Positions 33,094 through 40,917 of a stretch of DNA of 64,000 nt are shown here, piece after piece. The stretch is from Microbacterium oxydans (lineage in GTDB: Bacteria > Actinomycetota > Actinomycetes > Actinomycetales > Microbacteriaceae). Below the pieces are notes generated by a model that worked only from the letters and a program-made list of their open reading frames with translations, ran no database searches and was not told the origin of the DNA. The first letter of the stretch is position 1. Each line of letters starts with the position of its first letter. The position numbers and the translations under genes are program-made. The DNA is taken from assembly GCF_026559675.1 (NCBI RefSeq), contig NZ_CP092891.1, forward strand, positions 744,001 through 808,000, in the 5' to 3' direction.

Positions 33094-34497
33094 GTGCAGT
33101 TCATCTCCACCCGCGGCGGCATGCAGCCGCAGTCGTTCAGCGAGACGCTGTTGGAGGGCCTCGCGCCCGACGGCGGACTGGCGGTGCCCGAGACCATGCC
33201 GACCGTCGACGGCGAGACGCTCGAGCGCTGGCGGGCCCTGACCTACCCGCAGCTCGCCACCGAGGTGCTCGGCCTGTTCGCGACCGACATCCCGCGCGCG
33301 GATCTGGCGAAGATGACGGATGCGGCCTACGCCGGCTTCCCCGACGGCGTCGTGCCGCTGCGGGCGATCGACGACGAGCTGACCCTGGTCGGGCTCTCCG
33401 AGGGACCGACGCTCGCGTTCAAGGACATGGCCATGCAGTTCCTCGGTCAGGTGCTCGAGTACACGCTGGAGCGCAACGACGCGGTGCTCAACATCCTCGG
33501 AGCCACCTCGGGCGACACCGGCTCCGCGGCCGAGCACGCCCTTCGCGGCAAGGAGCGCGTCGCGGTGTTCATGCTGTCGCCGCAGGGGCGCATGAGCGCG
33601 TTCCAGCGGGCGCAGATGTTCTCGCTCGACGACGCGAACGTGCACAACATCGCGGTCGAGGGGGTCTTCGACGACTGCCAGAACCTCGTCAAGAAGCTCG
33701 CCGGCGACCTCGACTTCAAGCGCGCTCAGCACCTGGGGGCCGTGAACTCGATCAACCTGGCACGCATCACGGCGCAGACCGTCTACTACTTCTGGGCGTG
33801 GCTGCGGGCGACGGATGCCGGTGGCTGGACCGAGCTCTCGTTCACCGTGCCCTCGGGCAACTTCGGCAACATCCTCTCGGGCTTCTTCGCGAAGCAGATG
33901 GGGCTGCCGATCCGTCGCCTCGTGCTCGCCGCGAACGAGAACAACGTGCTGGACGAGTTCTTCCGCACCGGCGTCTACCGCCCGCGCAGCGCCGCCCAGA
34001 CGCTCGCGACCTCCAGCCCGTCGATGGACATCTCGAAGGCGTCGAACCTCGAGCGTTTCATCTTCGAGCTGGTCGACCGCGACCCCGCCCGCGTCGTCGG
34101 CGCGTGGGACGACCTCGAGGCGCAGGGTCACTTCGACTTCTCCGCGGAGCAGGAGCGCTTCCTCGAGGAGTTCGGCATCGTCAGCGGCACCTCGACGCAC
34201 GAGGACCGGCTGGCGACCATCCGCGCCGTGTACGAGACGACCGGCGAGGTCATCGACCCGCACACGGCCGACGGCGTCAAGGTCGCCCGCGAGTACGTCG
34301 AACCCGGTGTCCCCATGCTCGTGCTCGAGACCGCCAAGCCCGAGAAGTTCGCGGAGACGATCCACGAGGCGATCGGCGTGGAGCTCGGCTACGCACCGGA
34401 GCTGCAGGAGATGCTCGACGCCCCGCAGCACGTGACGGAGATGGCCGACGACGAGCAGGCGCTCCGCGCCTTCATCGAGACCAACGCGCTGCACTGA
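33094..34497 (+). CDS. thrC: Threonine synthase
   Basis: A 467-residue PLP enzyme that converts O-phospho-L-homoserine to L-threonine. The N-terminus FISTRGGMQPQSFSE and EGLAPDGGLAVPE are diagnostic of the long (E. coli/yeast type) class. The PLP Lys is Lys110 in LAFKDMAMQF, and the cofactor-phosphate loop is ATSGDTGSAAEHA. The start is GTG at 33094 after GAGGAG. It is a single-gene unit: a -10-like GAGAAT lies upstream and a strong 17-bp terminator downstream. Confidence 0.95.
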   Translation: MQFISTRGGMQPQSFSETLLEGLAPDGGLAVPETMPTVDGETLERWRALTYPQLATEVLGLFATDIPRADLAKMTDAAYAGFPDGVVPLRAIDDELTLVGLSEGPTLAFKDMAMQFLGQVLEYTLERNDAVLNILGATSGDTGSAAEHALRGKERVAVFMLSPQGRMSAFQRAQMFSLDDANVHNIAVEGVFDDCQNLVKKLAGDLDFKRAQHLGAVNSINLARITAQTVYYFWAWLRATDAGGWTELSFTVPSGNFGNILSGFFAKQMGLPIRRLVLAANENNVLDEFFRTGVYRPRSAAQTLATSSPSMDISKASNLERFIFELVDRDPARVVGAWDDLEAQGHFDFSAEQERFLEEFGIVSGTSTHEDRLATIRAVYETTGEVIDPHTADGVKVAREYVEPGVPMLVLETAKPEKFAETIHEAIGVELGYAPELQEMLDAPQHVTEMADDEQALRAFIETNALH

Positions 34498-34521
34498 CCT
34501 GGCGCTGAGACCGCTCCGCCC

Positions 34522-34559
34522 GAGACCCACTCCCGCCGACGCCGGCGGGAGTGGGTCTC
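34522..34559 (+). terminator. Rho-independent terminator of thrC
   Basis: A perfect 17-bp hairpin (GAGACCCACTCCCGCCG and complement, loop ACGC) lies 25 bases after the thrC stop and is followed by a short pyrimidine stretch TTCGTCTC. Confidence 0.9.
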
Positions 34560-34622
34560 TTCGTCTCCCGGGTGGCTCGATACCCACGGGCACGGGCGAT
34601 CACTCGTGGCGGAGGATGGGCA

Positions 34623-34665
34623 GTGCGGACTGCACAATCGGATGCGAAGCTGGTGCGTAATGCAC
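34623..34665 (+). promoter_or_regulatory. Twin GTGC-N5-GCAC operators of the hydantoinase operon
   Basis: GTGC-GGACT-GCAC (34623-34635) and GTGC-GTAAT-GCAC (34653-34665) have centres exactly 30 bp apart, on one face of the helix. They lie upstream of a likely -10 region (TGATTACTGT, about 34687-34696) and 70-113 bases before the permease ATG. A PucR-family activator encoded at the end of the same operon is the obvious candidate to bind here. Confidence 0.65.
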
Positions 34666-34735
34666 ATGTCGGAGAGGGGTCGGGCCTGATTACTGTGGCC
34701 CACAACCCGTTCCCTCCTCCTCCCGAAGGACCCTC

Positions 34736-36073
34736 ATGGCACGCACGGCGCACGCAGACGACTTCGCGCTCTCTCGAGTGACTCCCGAGGCCCGCAAACC
34801 CTGGTTCGGCATCGCCGTGCAGCGATTCGGACAGGTCTCGGCCCTCTCGCAGTTCCTCCTCGGCGCGACCCTCGGATACAGCATGACCTTCGGCGAGGCC
34901 GTCCTCGCCTTCCTCTTCGGCTCGCTCATCCTCGAGGTGATCATGTGCGTGGTCGGCTTCATCGGTCAGCGCGAGGGCCTCAACACCGCCCTCCTCGCCC
35001 GCTGGACAGGCTTCGGCGAGATCGGCGCCTCCCTGGTCGGCCTCGCGATCGGCATCAGCCTGATCGGGTGGTTCGGCATCCAGTCCGCGATCTCCGCGCA
35101 GTCGCTCGACGCGCTCATGCCCGGAGCGCTGCCCGTCTGGGCCTGGAGCCTCATCTTCGGCCTCGCGGTCACCGCGATCGTGGCGTTCGGCTTCGTCGGG
35201 ATGCAGTGGCTCGCGAACATCACCGTGCCGCTGTTCCTGATCCTGGTCGGCTGGTCGGTCATCTCCGAGCTCACCCGCCACGACATCGGCGAGCTGCTCA
35301 CGGGCCCGGCACCCGGTCCCACCATGAGCGTCTGGGCCGGCACCGGCATCGTGGCCGGTGGTCTCATCGTCGGCGCGATCATCACGGGCGACATGACCCG
35401 CTTCAACCGCTCCCGCGCCGACGTCATCAAGCAGACCGTCCTCGGCGTCTCCCTCGGCGAGTTCGTGATCGGCCTCGCCGGCGTGCTGCTGGCCCACGCC
35501 GCCGCCACGGGCGACATCGTCGCGATCGTGACCTCCTCGGTCGGCTTCATCGGCCTGTTCATCGTGCTGACCGGCACCCTGAAGATCAACGACTGGAACC
35601 TGTACTCCTCGACGCTGGGGCTGGTGAACTTCATCTCCACCGCGTTCGGCAAGAACCTCCACCGCGTGACCACGACGATCGTGCTCGGCATCGTCGGGTC
35701 CGTGCTCGCCGCGGTCGGCATCCTCGGGCAGTTCACCGAGTTCCTGATCGTGCTGAGCGTCGCGTTCCCGCCGATCGCCGGCATCATGGTCGCCGAGTAC
35801 TACATCGTGCGCCGCTGGCGTCCCGAGCTCGACGCGACGCGCGACGAGGGCACCCTCCCGGCGACCGCCCCGCGCATCGTCCCGGCGACCATCATCGTGT
35901 GGCTGGTCTCGTCCCTCGTCGGCTACTTCGTCACCTGGGGCATCCCCTCGCTGCTCAGCCTCTTCCTCTCGATGGCTCTCTACATCGTCGCGGGCAAGCT
36001 CGGCTGGGTGCGCGGCGTCGGCGTCGCGACGACGCGGCAGGCGGCTCCCGTCGAAGCAGCGGCAGCGGCCTGA
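34736..36073 (+). CDS. NCS1-family permease (CodB-like)
   Basis: A 445-residue, 12-helix transporter of the nucleobase:cation symporter-1 family. The N-terminal RKPWFGIAVQRFGQVSALSQFLLGATLGYSM block and GLNTALLARWTGFGE segment resemble cytosine permease. Family members import cytosine, hydantoins, allantoin, uracil or thiamine. It is the first gene of a six-gene operon with hydantoinase-like enzymes, so uptake of a hydantoin-like heterocycle is the likely role. CGAAGGA precedes the ATG. Confidence 0.85.
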   Translation: MARTAHADDFALSRVTPEARKPWFGIAVQRFGQVSALSQFLLGATLGYSMTFGEAVLAFLFGSLILEVIMCVVGFIGQREGLNTALLARWTGFGEIGASLVGLAIGISLIGWFGIQSAISAQSLDALMPGALPVWAWSLIFGLAVTAIVAFGFVGMQWLANITVPLFLILVGWSVISELTRHDIGELLTGPAPGPTMSVWAGTGIVAGGLIVGAIITGDMTRFNRSRADVIKQTVLGVSLGEFVIGLAGVLLAHAAATGDIVAIVTSSVGFIGLFIVLTGTLKINDWNLYSSTLGLVNFISTAFGKNLHRVTTTIVLGIVGSVLAAVGILGQFTEFLIVLSVAFPPIAGIMVAEYYIVRRWRPELDATRDEGTLPATAPRIVPATIIVWLVSSLVGYFVTWGIPSLLSLFLSMALYIVAGKLGWVRGVGVATTRQAAPVEAAAAA

Positions 36074-36113
36074 GCCACCCGAGACAGACACTCACCACAG
36101 GAAAGCGAGAATC

Positions 36114-37661
36114 ATGCACATCGGTATCGACGTCGGCGGCACCAACACCGACGCAGTCCTCATGGACGGCACCCGCACCCTGGCGGGGGTGAAGCACTCG
36201 ACCACCCCGGACGTCACCAGCGGCATCATCCAGGCGATCGAGGACCTTCGAGCCGGACACGCGTTCGAGGGCGCCGACATCGATGCCGTCATGATCGGCA
36301 CGACGCACTTCATCAACGCGCTGGTGCAGGCGAGCCGTCTCGCGCCGGTCGCGGCCCTCCGCCTCGGCCTCCCCGCGACGCGGGCGCTGCCGCCGCTGAT
36401 CGACTGGCCGGAGGTGCTGGTCGAGGCGACCCAGGCACGCAGCTATCTCGCGCACGGCGGCTACGAGTTCGACGGCCGCCCGATCTCGCCGCTCGACCCG
36501 GACGAGATCCGGGCGCACGCCGAGGACATGAAGGCACACGGCATCCGCTCGGTCGCGATCTCGTCGGTGTTCAGCCCGGTCAACCACGACCTGGAGGTGC
36601 GTGCCGCGGAGATCGTCGCCGAGGTGCTCGGTGCGGATGCCGCGATCTCGCTGTCGCACGAGATCGGGCGCATCGGACTGCTGGAGCGCGAGAACGCGAC
36701 GATCATCAACGCCGCGCTGCGCGAGCTCGCGTCCGAGATCGTCGACGGGCTCACCTCGGCTGTGCGCGCCCAGGGCATCGAGGCGCCGATCTTCCTCAGC
36801 CAGAACGACGGCACGCTGATGGACGAGGAGTACGTGCGCCGCTACCCGGTCGCCACCTTCGCCTCCGGCCCGACCAACTCGATGCGTGGGGCCGCGGCCA
36901 CCAGCGGTCTCGACGACTGCGCCGTGATCGACGTGGGCGGCACCACGGCCGACATCGGCCTGCTGATCAACGGCTTCCCGCGCGAGACGGCGAACGAGGT
37001 CAAGGTCGCGGGCATCCGCACCAACTTCCGGATGCCCGACGTGCTCTCGCTCGGCATCGGCGGCGGAAGCATCGTCGACGAGGAGACGGCCGAGGTCGGC
37101 CCGGCATCGGTCGGCTACAAGCTGACGACGGAGGCTCTTGTCTTCGGCGGCTCGACCCTGACCGCCACCGACATCGCGGTCGCTGCCGGTCGCGCCCAGG
37201 TCGGAGATGCCAGCAGGGTCGCGCACCTCGATCCCGCGTTCGTCGAGCGCGTGCTCGCCCGCATCGCCGAGCGCGTGTCCGAGGCGGTCGACCGCATGCG
37301 CACCTCGCCCGAGCCCATCGCGGTGGTCGCGGTCGGCGGCGGATCCATCCTCCTCCCCGACGAGCTGCCGCTGTTCGGCACCGTGCATCGCCCCGAGAAC
37401 TACGCCGTCGCGAACGCCATCGGCGCCTCGATCGCGCAGGTCGGCGGCGAGATCGACAAGGTCTACGCGATCGAGCCCGGTCGCCGCGACGAGACCCTCG
37501 CCGAGGTCCGCGCCGAGGCCGTGGACAAGGCGATCGCCGCCGGGGCCAAGCCGTCGACCGTGTCGATCATCGACTTCGACGAGGTGCCCATCCCGTATCT
37601 GCCCGGCAACGCCACGCGCATCCGTGTGAAGGCCGTCGGCGACCTCGACATGGGGGCGTGA
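36114..37661 (+). CDS. Hydantoinase/oxoprolinase family protein (HyuA-like)
   Basis: A 515-residue protein with the ATP-binding fold of N-methylhydantoinase A. An N-terminal ASKHA-type strand GIDVGGTNTDAVLMDG (4-19) is followed by the central hydantoinase/oxoprolinase domain with GTTHFINAL, SHEIGRIGLLERENATIINAAL, VIDVGGTTADIGLL (near 268) and GIGGGSIVDEE. It is shorter than classic HyuA (about 690 residues), lacking the C-terminal part, and no HyuB gene adjoins it. The three proteins encoded next may supply the missing function. Expected chemistry is ATP-dependent opening of a cyclic amide. Confidence 0.88.
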   Translation: MHIGIDVGGTNTDAVLMDGTRTLAGVKHSTTPDVTSGIIQAIEDLRAGHAFEGADIDAVMIGTTHFINALVQASRLAPVAALRLGLPATRALPPLIDWPEVLVEATQARSYLAHGGYEFDGRPISPLDPDEIRAHAEDMKAHGIRSVAISSVFSPVNHDLEVRAAEIVAEVLGADAAISLSHEIGRIGLLERENATIINAALRELASEIVDGLTSAVRAQGIEAPIFLSQNDGTLMDEEYVRRYPVATFASGPTNSMRGAAATSGLDDCAVIDVGGTTADIGLLINGFPRETANEVKVAGIRTNFRMPDVLSLGIGGGSIVDEETAEVGPASVGYKLTTEALVFGGSTLTATDIAVAAGRAQVGDASRVAHLDPAFVERVLARIAERVSEAVDRMRTSPEPIAVVAVGGGSILLPDELPLFGTVHRPENYAVANAIGASIAQVGGEIDKVYAIEPGRRDETLAEVRAEAVDKAIAAGAKPSTVSIIDFDEVPIPYLPGNATRIRVKAVGDLDMGA

Positions 37662-37662
37662 C

Positions 37663-38763
37663 ATGAGCTGGACGATCACCCCCGCGCACATCGACGGCCT
37701 CGCCCGCGGTGCCGCCGTGCTCGGCACCGGCGGCGGAGGAGACCCGTACATCGGTGCGCTCCTCGCGCGTCAGGCGCTGACGTCCGGCGACGTCACGGTC
37801 GTCGGCCTCGACGAGGTCCCCGACGACGCGCTCGTGCTGTTCGTGGCGATGATGGGAGCACCGACCGTCATGGTCGAGAAGCTCCCGAGTCTCGCCGAGG
37901 TCATCGAACCGGTCAAGGCGCTCAGCGTCCACCTCGGCCGCCCGATCACGCACATCGCGTGTGCGGAGGTGGGTGGCGTGAACTCGACCATCCCGATCGC
38001 CGCGGCTGCCGCCCTCGGGCTTCCGCTGGTCGACGCCGACGGCATGGGGCGTGCGTTCCCCGAGCTGCAGATGGTGCTCCCGACCCTGTACGGCGTGACC
38101 GCGTCGCCCCTCGCGTTCAGCGACGAGAAGGGCAACACCGGCGTGCTGCAGACGGTCGACAACTCGTGGACCGAGCGCATCGCCCGCGTGGCCTGCGTCG
38201 AGATGGGCTGCTCGGTGATGATCTCCGGCTTCTCCATGTCCGGGACCGCCGCGCGCGAATCCCTCGTCGCGGGCTCGCTGTCCCGCTGCATCGAGATCGG
38301 CCGGCGCATCGCCACCGCGCGCGAGGAGAAGACCGACCCGGTCGACGCCGTCGTCGAGCTGCTTGGCGGGCGTGAGCTCTTCGATGGCAAGGTGGTCGAC
38401 GTGCACCGTGCCACCACCACCGGGTTCGCCCGCGGGCGGGCGCGCATCGACGGAGACGCGGGAAGCACCCTCACCCTGCAGTTCCAGAACGAGCACCTCG
38501 TGGCCGAGGCCGACGGCACGGTCCTCGCGACGACACCCGACCTGATCATGGTCCTCGACGGGGAGTCGGGCGAGCCGATCACGACCGAGGGACTGCGCTA
38601 CGGCCAGCGGGTGCGCGTGATCGCGGCACCGGCCGACGAACGCTGGCACTCCGAGGCCGCCCTCGCGATGGTCGGCCCCGGGTACTTCGGCTACGACATG
38701 CCCGCGCACCGCTTCGACGGCAGCGTGTCGAACGGAACCGTGACGGCGGGAGCGGGGGCATGA
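37663..38763 (+). CDS. DUF917 / S-methyl-thiohydantoin desulfurase-like protein, copy 1
   Basis: A 366-residue member of the family formerly DUF917 (PF06032 with its C-terminal partner domain). The N-terminal fingerprint is GLARGAAVLGTGGGGDPYIG (12-31). The core reads ACAEVGGVNSTIPI and VDADGMGRAFPELQM, and the C-terminal beta-rich domain ends ITTEGLRYGQRVRV. The family has been tied to zinc-dependent desulfuration of S-methyl thiohydantoin in ergothioneine breakdown and otherwise co-occurs with hydantoinases. It starts one base after the HyuA-like stop and overlaps copy 2 by ATGA. Confidence 0.85.
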   Translation: MSWTITPAHIDGLARGAAVLGTGGGGDPYIGALLARQALTSGDVTVVGLDEVPDDALVLFVAMMGAPTVMVEKLPSLAEVIEPVKALSVHLGRPITHIACAEVGGVNSTIPIAAAAALGLPLVDADGMGRAFPELQMVLPTLYGVTASPLAFSDEKGNTGVLQTVDNSWTERIARVACVEMGCSVMISGFSMSGTAARESLVAGSLSRCIEIGRRIATAREEKTDPVDAVVELLGGRELFDGKVVDVHRATTTGFARGRARIDGDAGSTLTLQFQNEHLVAEADGTVLATTPDLIMVLDGESGEPITTEGLRYGQRVRVIAAPADERWHSEAALAMVGPGYFGYDMPAHRFDGSVSNGTVTAGAGA

Positions 38764-39878
38764 GCTGGCAGCTCACCGCCGCCGACCTGCCCGACCTCGC
38801 CCGCGGCGCGACGCTGCTCGGCACCGGGGGTGGCGGCGACCCCTACATCGGCAAGATGCTCGTCGAGCGTGTGCTGGGGGAGGGGAGCATCACGATCCTC
38901 GACCCGGACGAGCTTCCCGATGACCTGTTCGTGATCCCGACGGCCCAGATGGGCGCGCCGACCGTGATGATCGAGAAGATCCCGGCCGGCACGGAGCCCA
39001 CGCTCGCCCTGCGCACGCTCGAGGAGCACCTCGGGCGGACGGCGGATGCGACGATGCCGATCGAGTGCGGTGGCATCAACTCGATGATCCCGCTCATCGT
39101 CGCAGCCGAGACCGGGCTCCCGGTGGTGGACGCCGACGGCATGGGGCGGGCGTTCCCCGAGCTGTCGATGGAGACCTTCGCCGTGTACGGCGTGCACGGC
39201 TCGCCCCTCGCCCTCGCGGGAGAGCGCGGCGAGAAGGTCGTGATCGACACGGGCGACGACGACCGGCAGATGGAGTGGCTGGCCCGCGGCATCACGATCC
39301 GCCTCGGCGGTGTGGGGCACATCGCCGAGTACGCCATGACCGGAGCCGACGTGCGGCGCACGGCCGTGCCCCGCACGATCTCGATGGCCCTCGCGCTCGG
39401 CCGCGCCATCCGGGTCGCCCGCGAGGAGCACCGGTCGCCGTTCGAGGCGATCGCCGACACCCTCTCGACGACGCTCTACCCGCATCTGCGCGAGCTCTGC
39501 GTCGGCAAGGTCATCGATGTCGAGCGGCGTACGACCGAGGGCTTCGCCAAGGGCCGCGCGGTCATCGCACCGCTGGGGGCCGAGGAGGGCGACACGTTCG
39601 AGATCTCCTTCCAGAACGAGAACCTCATCGCGCACCGGGGGAGCACCCTGGTGGCGATCGTGCCCGACCTCATCTGCGTGGTCGACCACGAGACCGCCGA
39701 GCCGATCACCACCGAAGGACTGCGCTACGGGCAGCGCGTGCGCGTGCTCGGCATCTCGACGCCCGACATGATGCGCACTCCCGACGCGCTCGCCGCCTTC
39801 GGCCCCGCGGCCTTCGGGCTGCGGGAGGGGTTCACCCCCGTGGAGGAGCTGGCCGCGGGTGAGGGCGTTTCTCCCTAG
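38760..39878 (+). CDS. DUF917 / S-methyl-thiohydantoin desulfurase-like protein, copy 2
   Basis: A 372-residue paralogue of copy 1, close in sequence and length. It keeps LARGATLLGTGGGGDPYIG (13-31), PIECGGINSMIPL and VDADGMGRAFPELSM, and the ITTEGLRYGQRVRV tail. The second residue of the core differs (IEC against copy 1's AEV), which could matter if the Cys or Glu binds metal. ATGA overlap with copy 1 implies matched synthesis, possibly a hetero-oligomer. Confidence 0.85.
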   Translation: MSWQLTAADLPDLARGATLLGTGGGGDPYIGKMLVERVLGEGSITILDPDELPDDLFVIPTAQMGAPTVMIEKIPAGTEPTLALRTLEEHLGRTADATMPIECGGINSMIPLIVAAETGLPVVDADGMGRAFPELSMETFAVYGVHGSPLALAGERGEKVVIDTGDDDRQMEWLARGITIRLGGVGHIAEYAMTGADVRRTAVPRTISMALALGRAIRVAREEHRSPFEAIADTLSTTLYPHLRELCVGKVIDVERRTTEGFAKGRAVIAPLGAEEGDTFEISFQNENLIAHRGSTLVAIVPDLICVVDHETAEPITTEGLRYGQRVRVLGISTPDMMRTPDALAAFGPAAFGLREGFTPVEELAAGEGVSP

Positions 39879-39891
39879 GCTGGAGCGCATG

Positions 39892-40917
39892 ATGCTGCAG
39901 CGCGACGACCTCACCGCGCTCGCCCGCGGCTATGCGCTGCTCGGCTCCGGCGGAGGCGGGTCGACGACCATGCTCGAGCTGATGCTCGCGGGCGCCGGGG
40001 ACTGGCCGATCGAGGTCTCCCCCATCGCGGCGCTCAACCCGGCCACCCCCTGCCTCGGTGTCGCGTTCGTCGGTTCGACGATGCTGCTGGGGGAGCGGCT
40101 GCCGGGTGCCGACCCGTTCGCGCGGCTCCTGGAAGCGGTCGAGCGGTGGATCGGGCACCCGGTTCCCGCCGTCTGCTCCCTCGAGGGCGGCGGCATGAAC
40201 GGCCTCGCGCCGCTGACCCTGGCCGGCTCGCACGTCGTGGTCGATGCGGACTGCACGGGTCGCGCTGTGCCGGGACTCGACCAGATGTCGCTCTTCGTCG
40301 ACAGCGTCCCCGGGCTGGTGTTCGCCTGTGACACGGGTGCCGACGGCGTCGCCCTCGTCGAGGCGCATCGGGCGATCGACGCCGAGCGGGTCGTGCGCTC
40401 GGCGATCATCCAGGCCGGCGGTGTCGGCTGCGCGGTGCTCGGTGGCTTCACGGTCGGCGACCTGAGGGAACATGCGATCGGCGGCCACCTCGCACATGCG
40501 CTCGAGCTCGGCCGGGCGTACGTCTCTTCATCCGCTGCTCCGCTGCCCCTTCTCGCGGACGCGCTGGGAGCGGAGCTGCTCGCCGAGGGGCGGATCATCT
40601 CGATCGCTCCGTCCGCGGACGATCCGCACGTCAACGCGGTGGAGATCAGCGGGCTCGCCGGGGCCGTGCACCGGGTGGTCACCCGGTCCGAGACCCTCGC
40701 CGTGCTCACCGACGGACGGCTCGTGGCGTCGGCTCCGACCGTCATCGTGATCATCGACGCGATCTCCCGAGAGATCCTCGAGGTCACCGAGCTCCGCCTG
40801 GCACGGAACGTCGCGGTGCTCGCCGTACCCGCCCCCGAGTGGTGGAACGCCCGCCCCGACCGTCGCGCGAAGGTGCTGCCCTCCGCCTACGGTCTCGACG
40901 ATCTGGATGCGGCATGA
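39892..40917 (+). CDS. DUF917-like protein, divergent copy 3
   Basis: A 341-residue, more distant family member. It retains LARGYALLGSGGGG near the N-terminus but then has STTMLELM instead of DPYIG, CSLEGGGMNGLAPL in the core, and VVDADCTGRAVPGLDQM in place of VDADGMGRAFPEL, where Met/Gly are exchanged for Cys/Thr. The C-terminal Ile/Val-rich strand is kept. The second of two ATGs (39892) is chosen for GGAG six bases upstream. ATGA overlaps the regulator gene. It may be a non-catalytic partner or act on a different intermediate. Confidence 0.8.
   Translation: MLQRDDLTALARGYALLGSGGGGSTTMLELMLAGAGDWPIEVSPIAALNPATPCLGVAFVGSTMLLGERLPGADPFARLLEAVERWIGHPVPAVCSLEGGGMNGLAPLTLAGSHVVVDADCTGRAVPGLDQMSLFVDSVPGLVFACDTGADGVALVEAHRAIDAERVVRSAIIQAGGVGCAVLGGFTVGDLREHAIGGHLAHALELGRAYVSSSAAPLPLLADALGAELLAEGRIISIAPSADDPHVNAVEISGLAGAVHRVVTRSETLAVLTDGRLVASAPTVIVIIDAISREILEVTELRLARNVAVLAVPAPEWWNARPDRRAKVLPSAYGLDDLDAA

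Noticed and set aside
36114..37661. Acetone carboxylase or 5-oxoprolinase assignment for the HyuA-like protein
   Set aside because: It lacks the length, the HyuB half and the carboxylase gamma subunit gene; the permease and PucR context favours hydantoin-type substrates.
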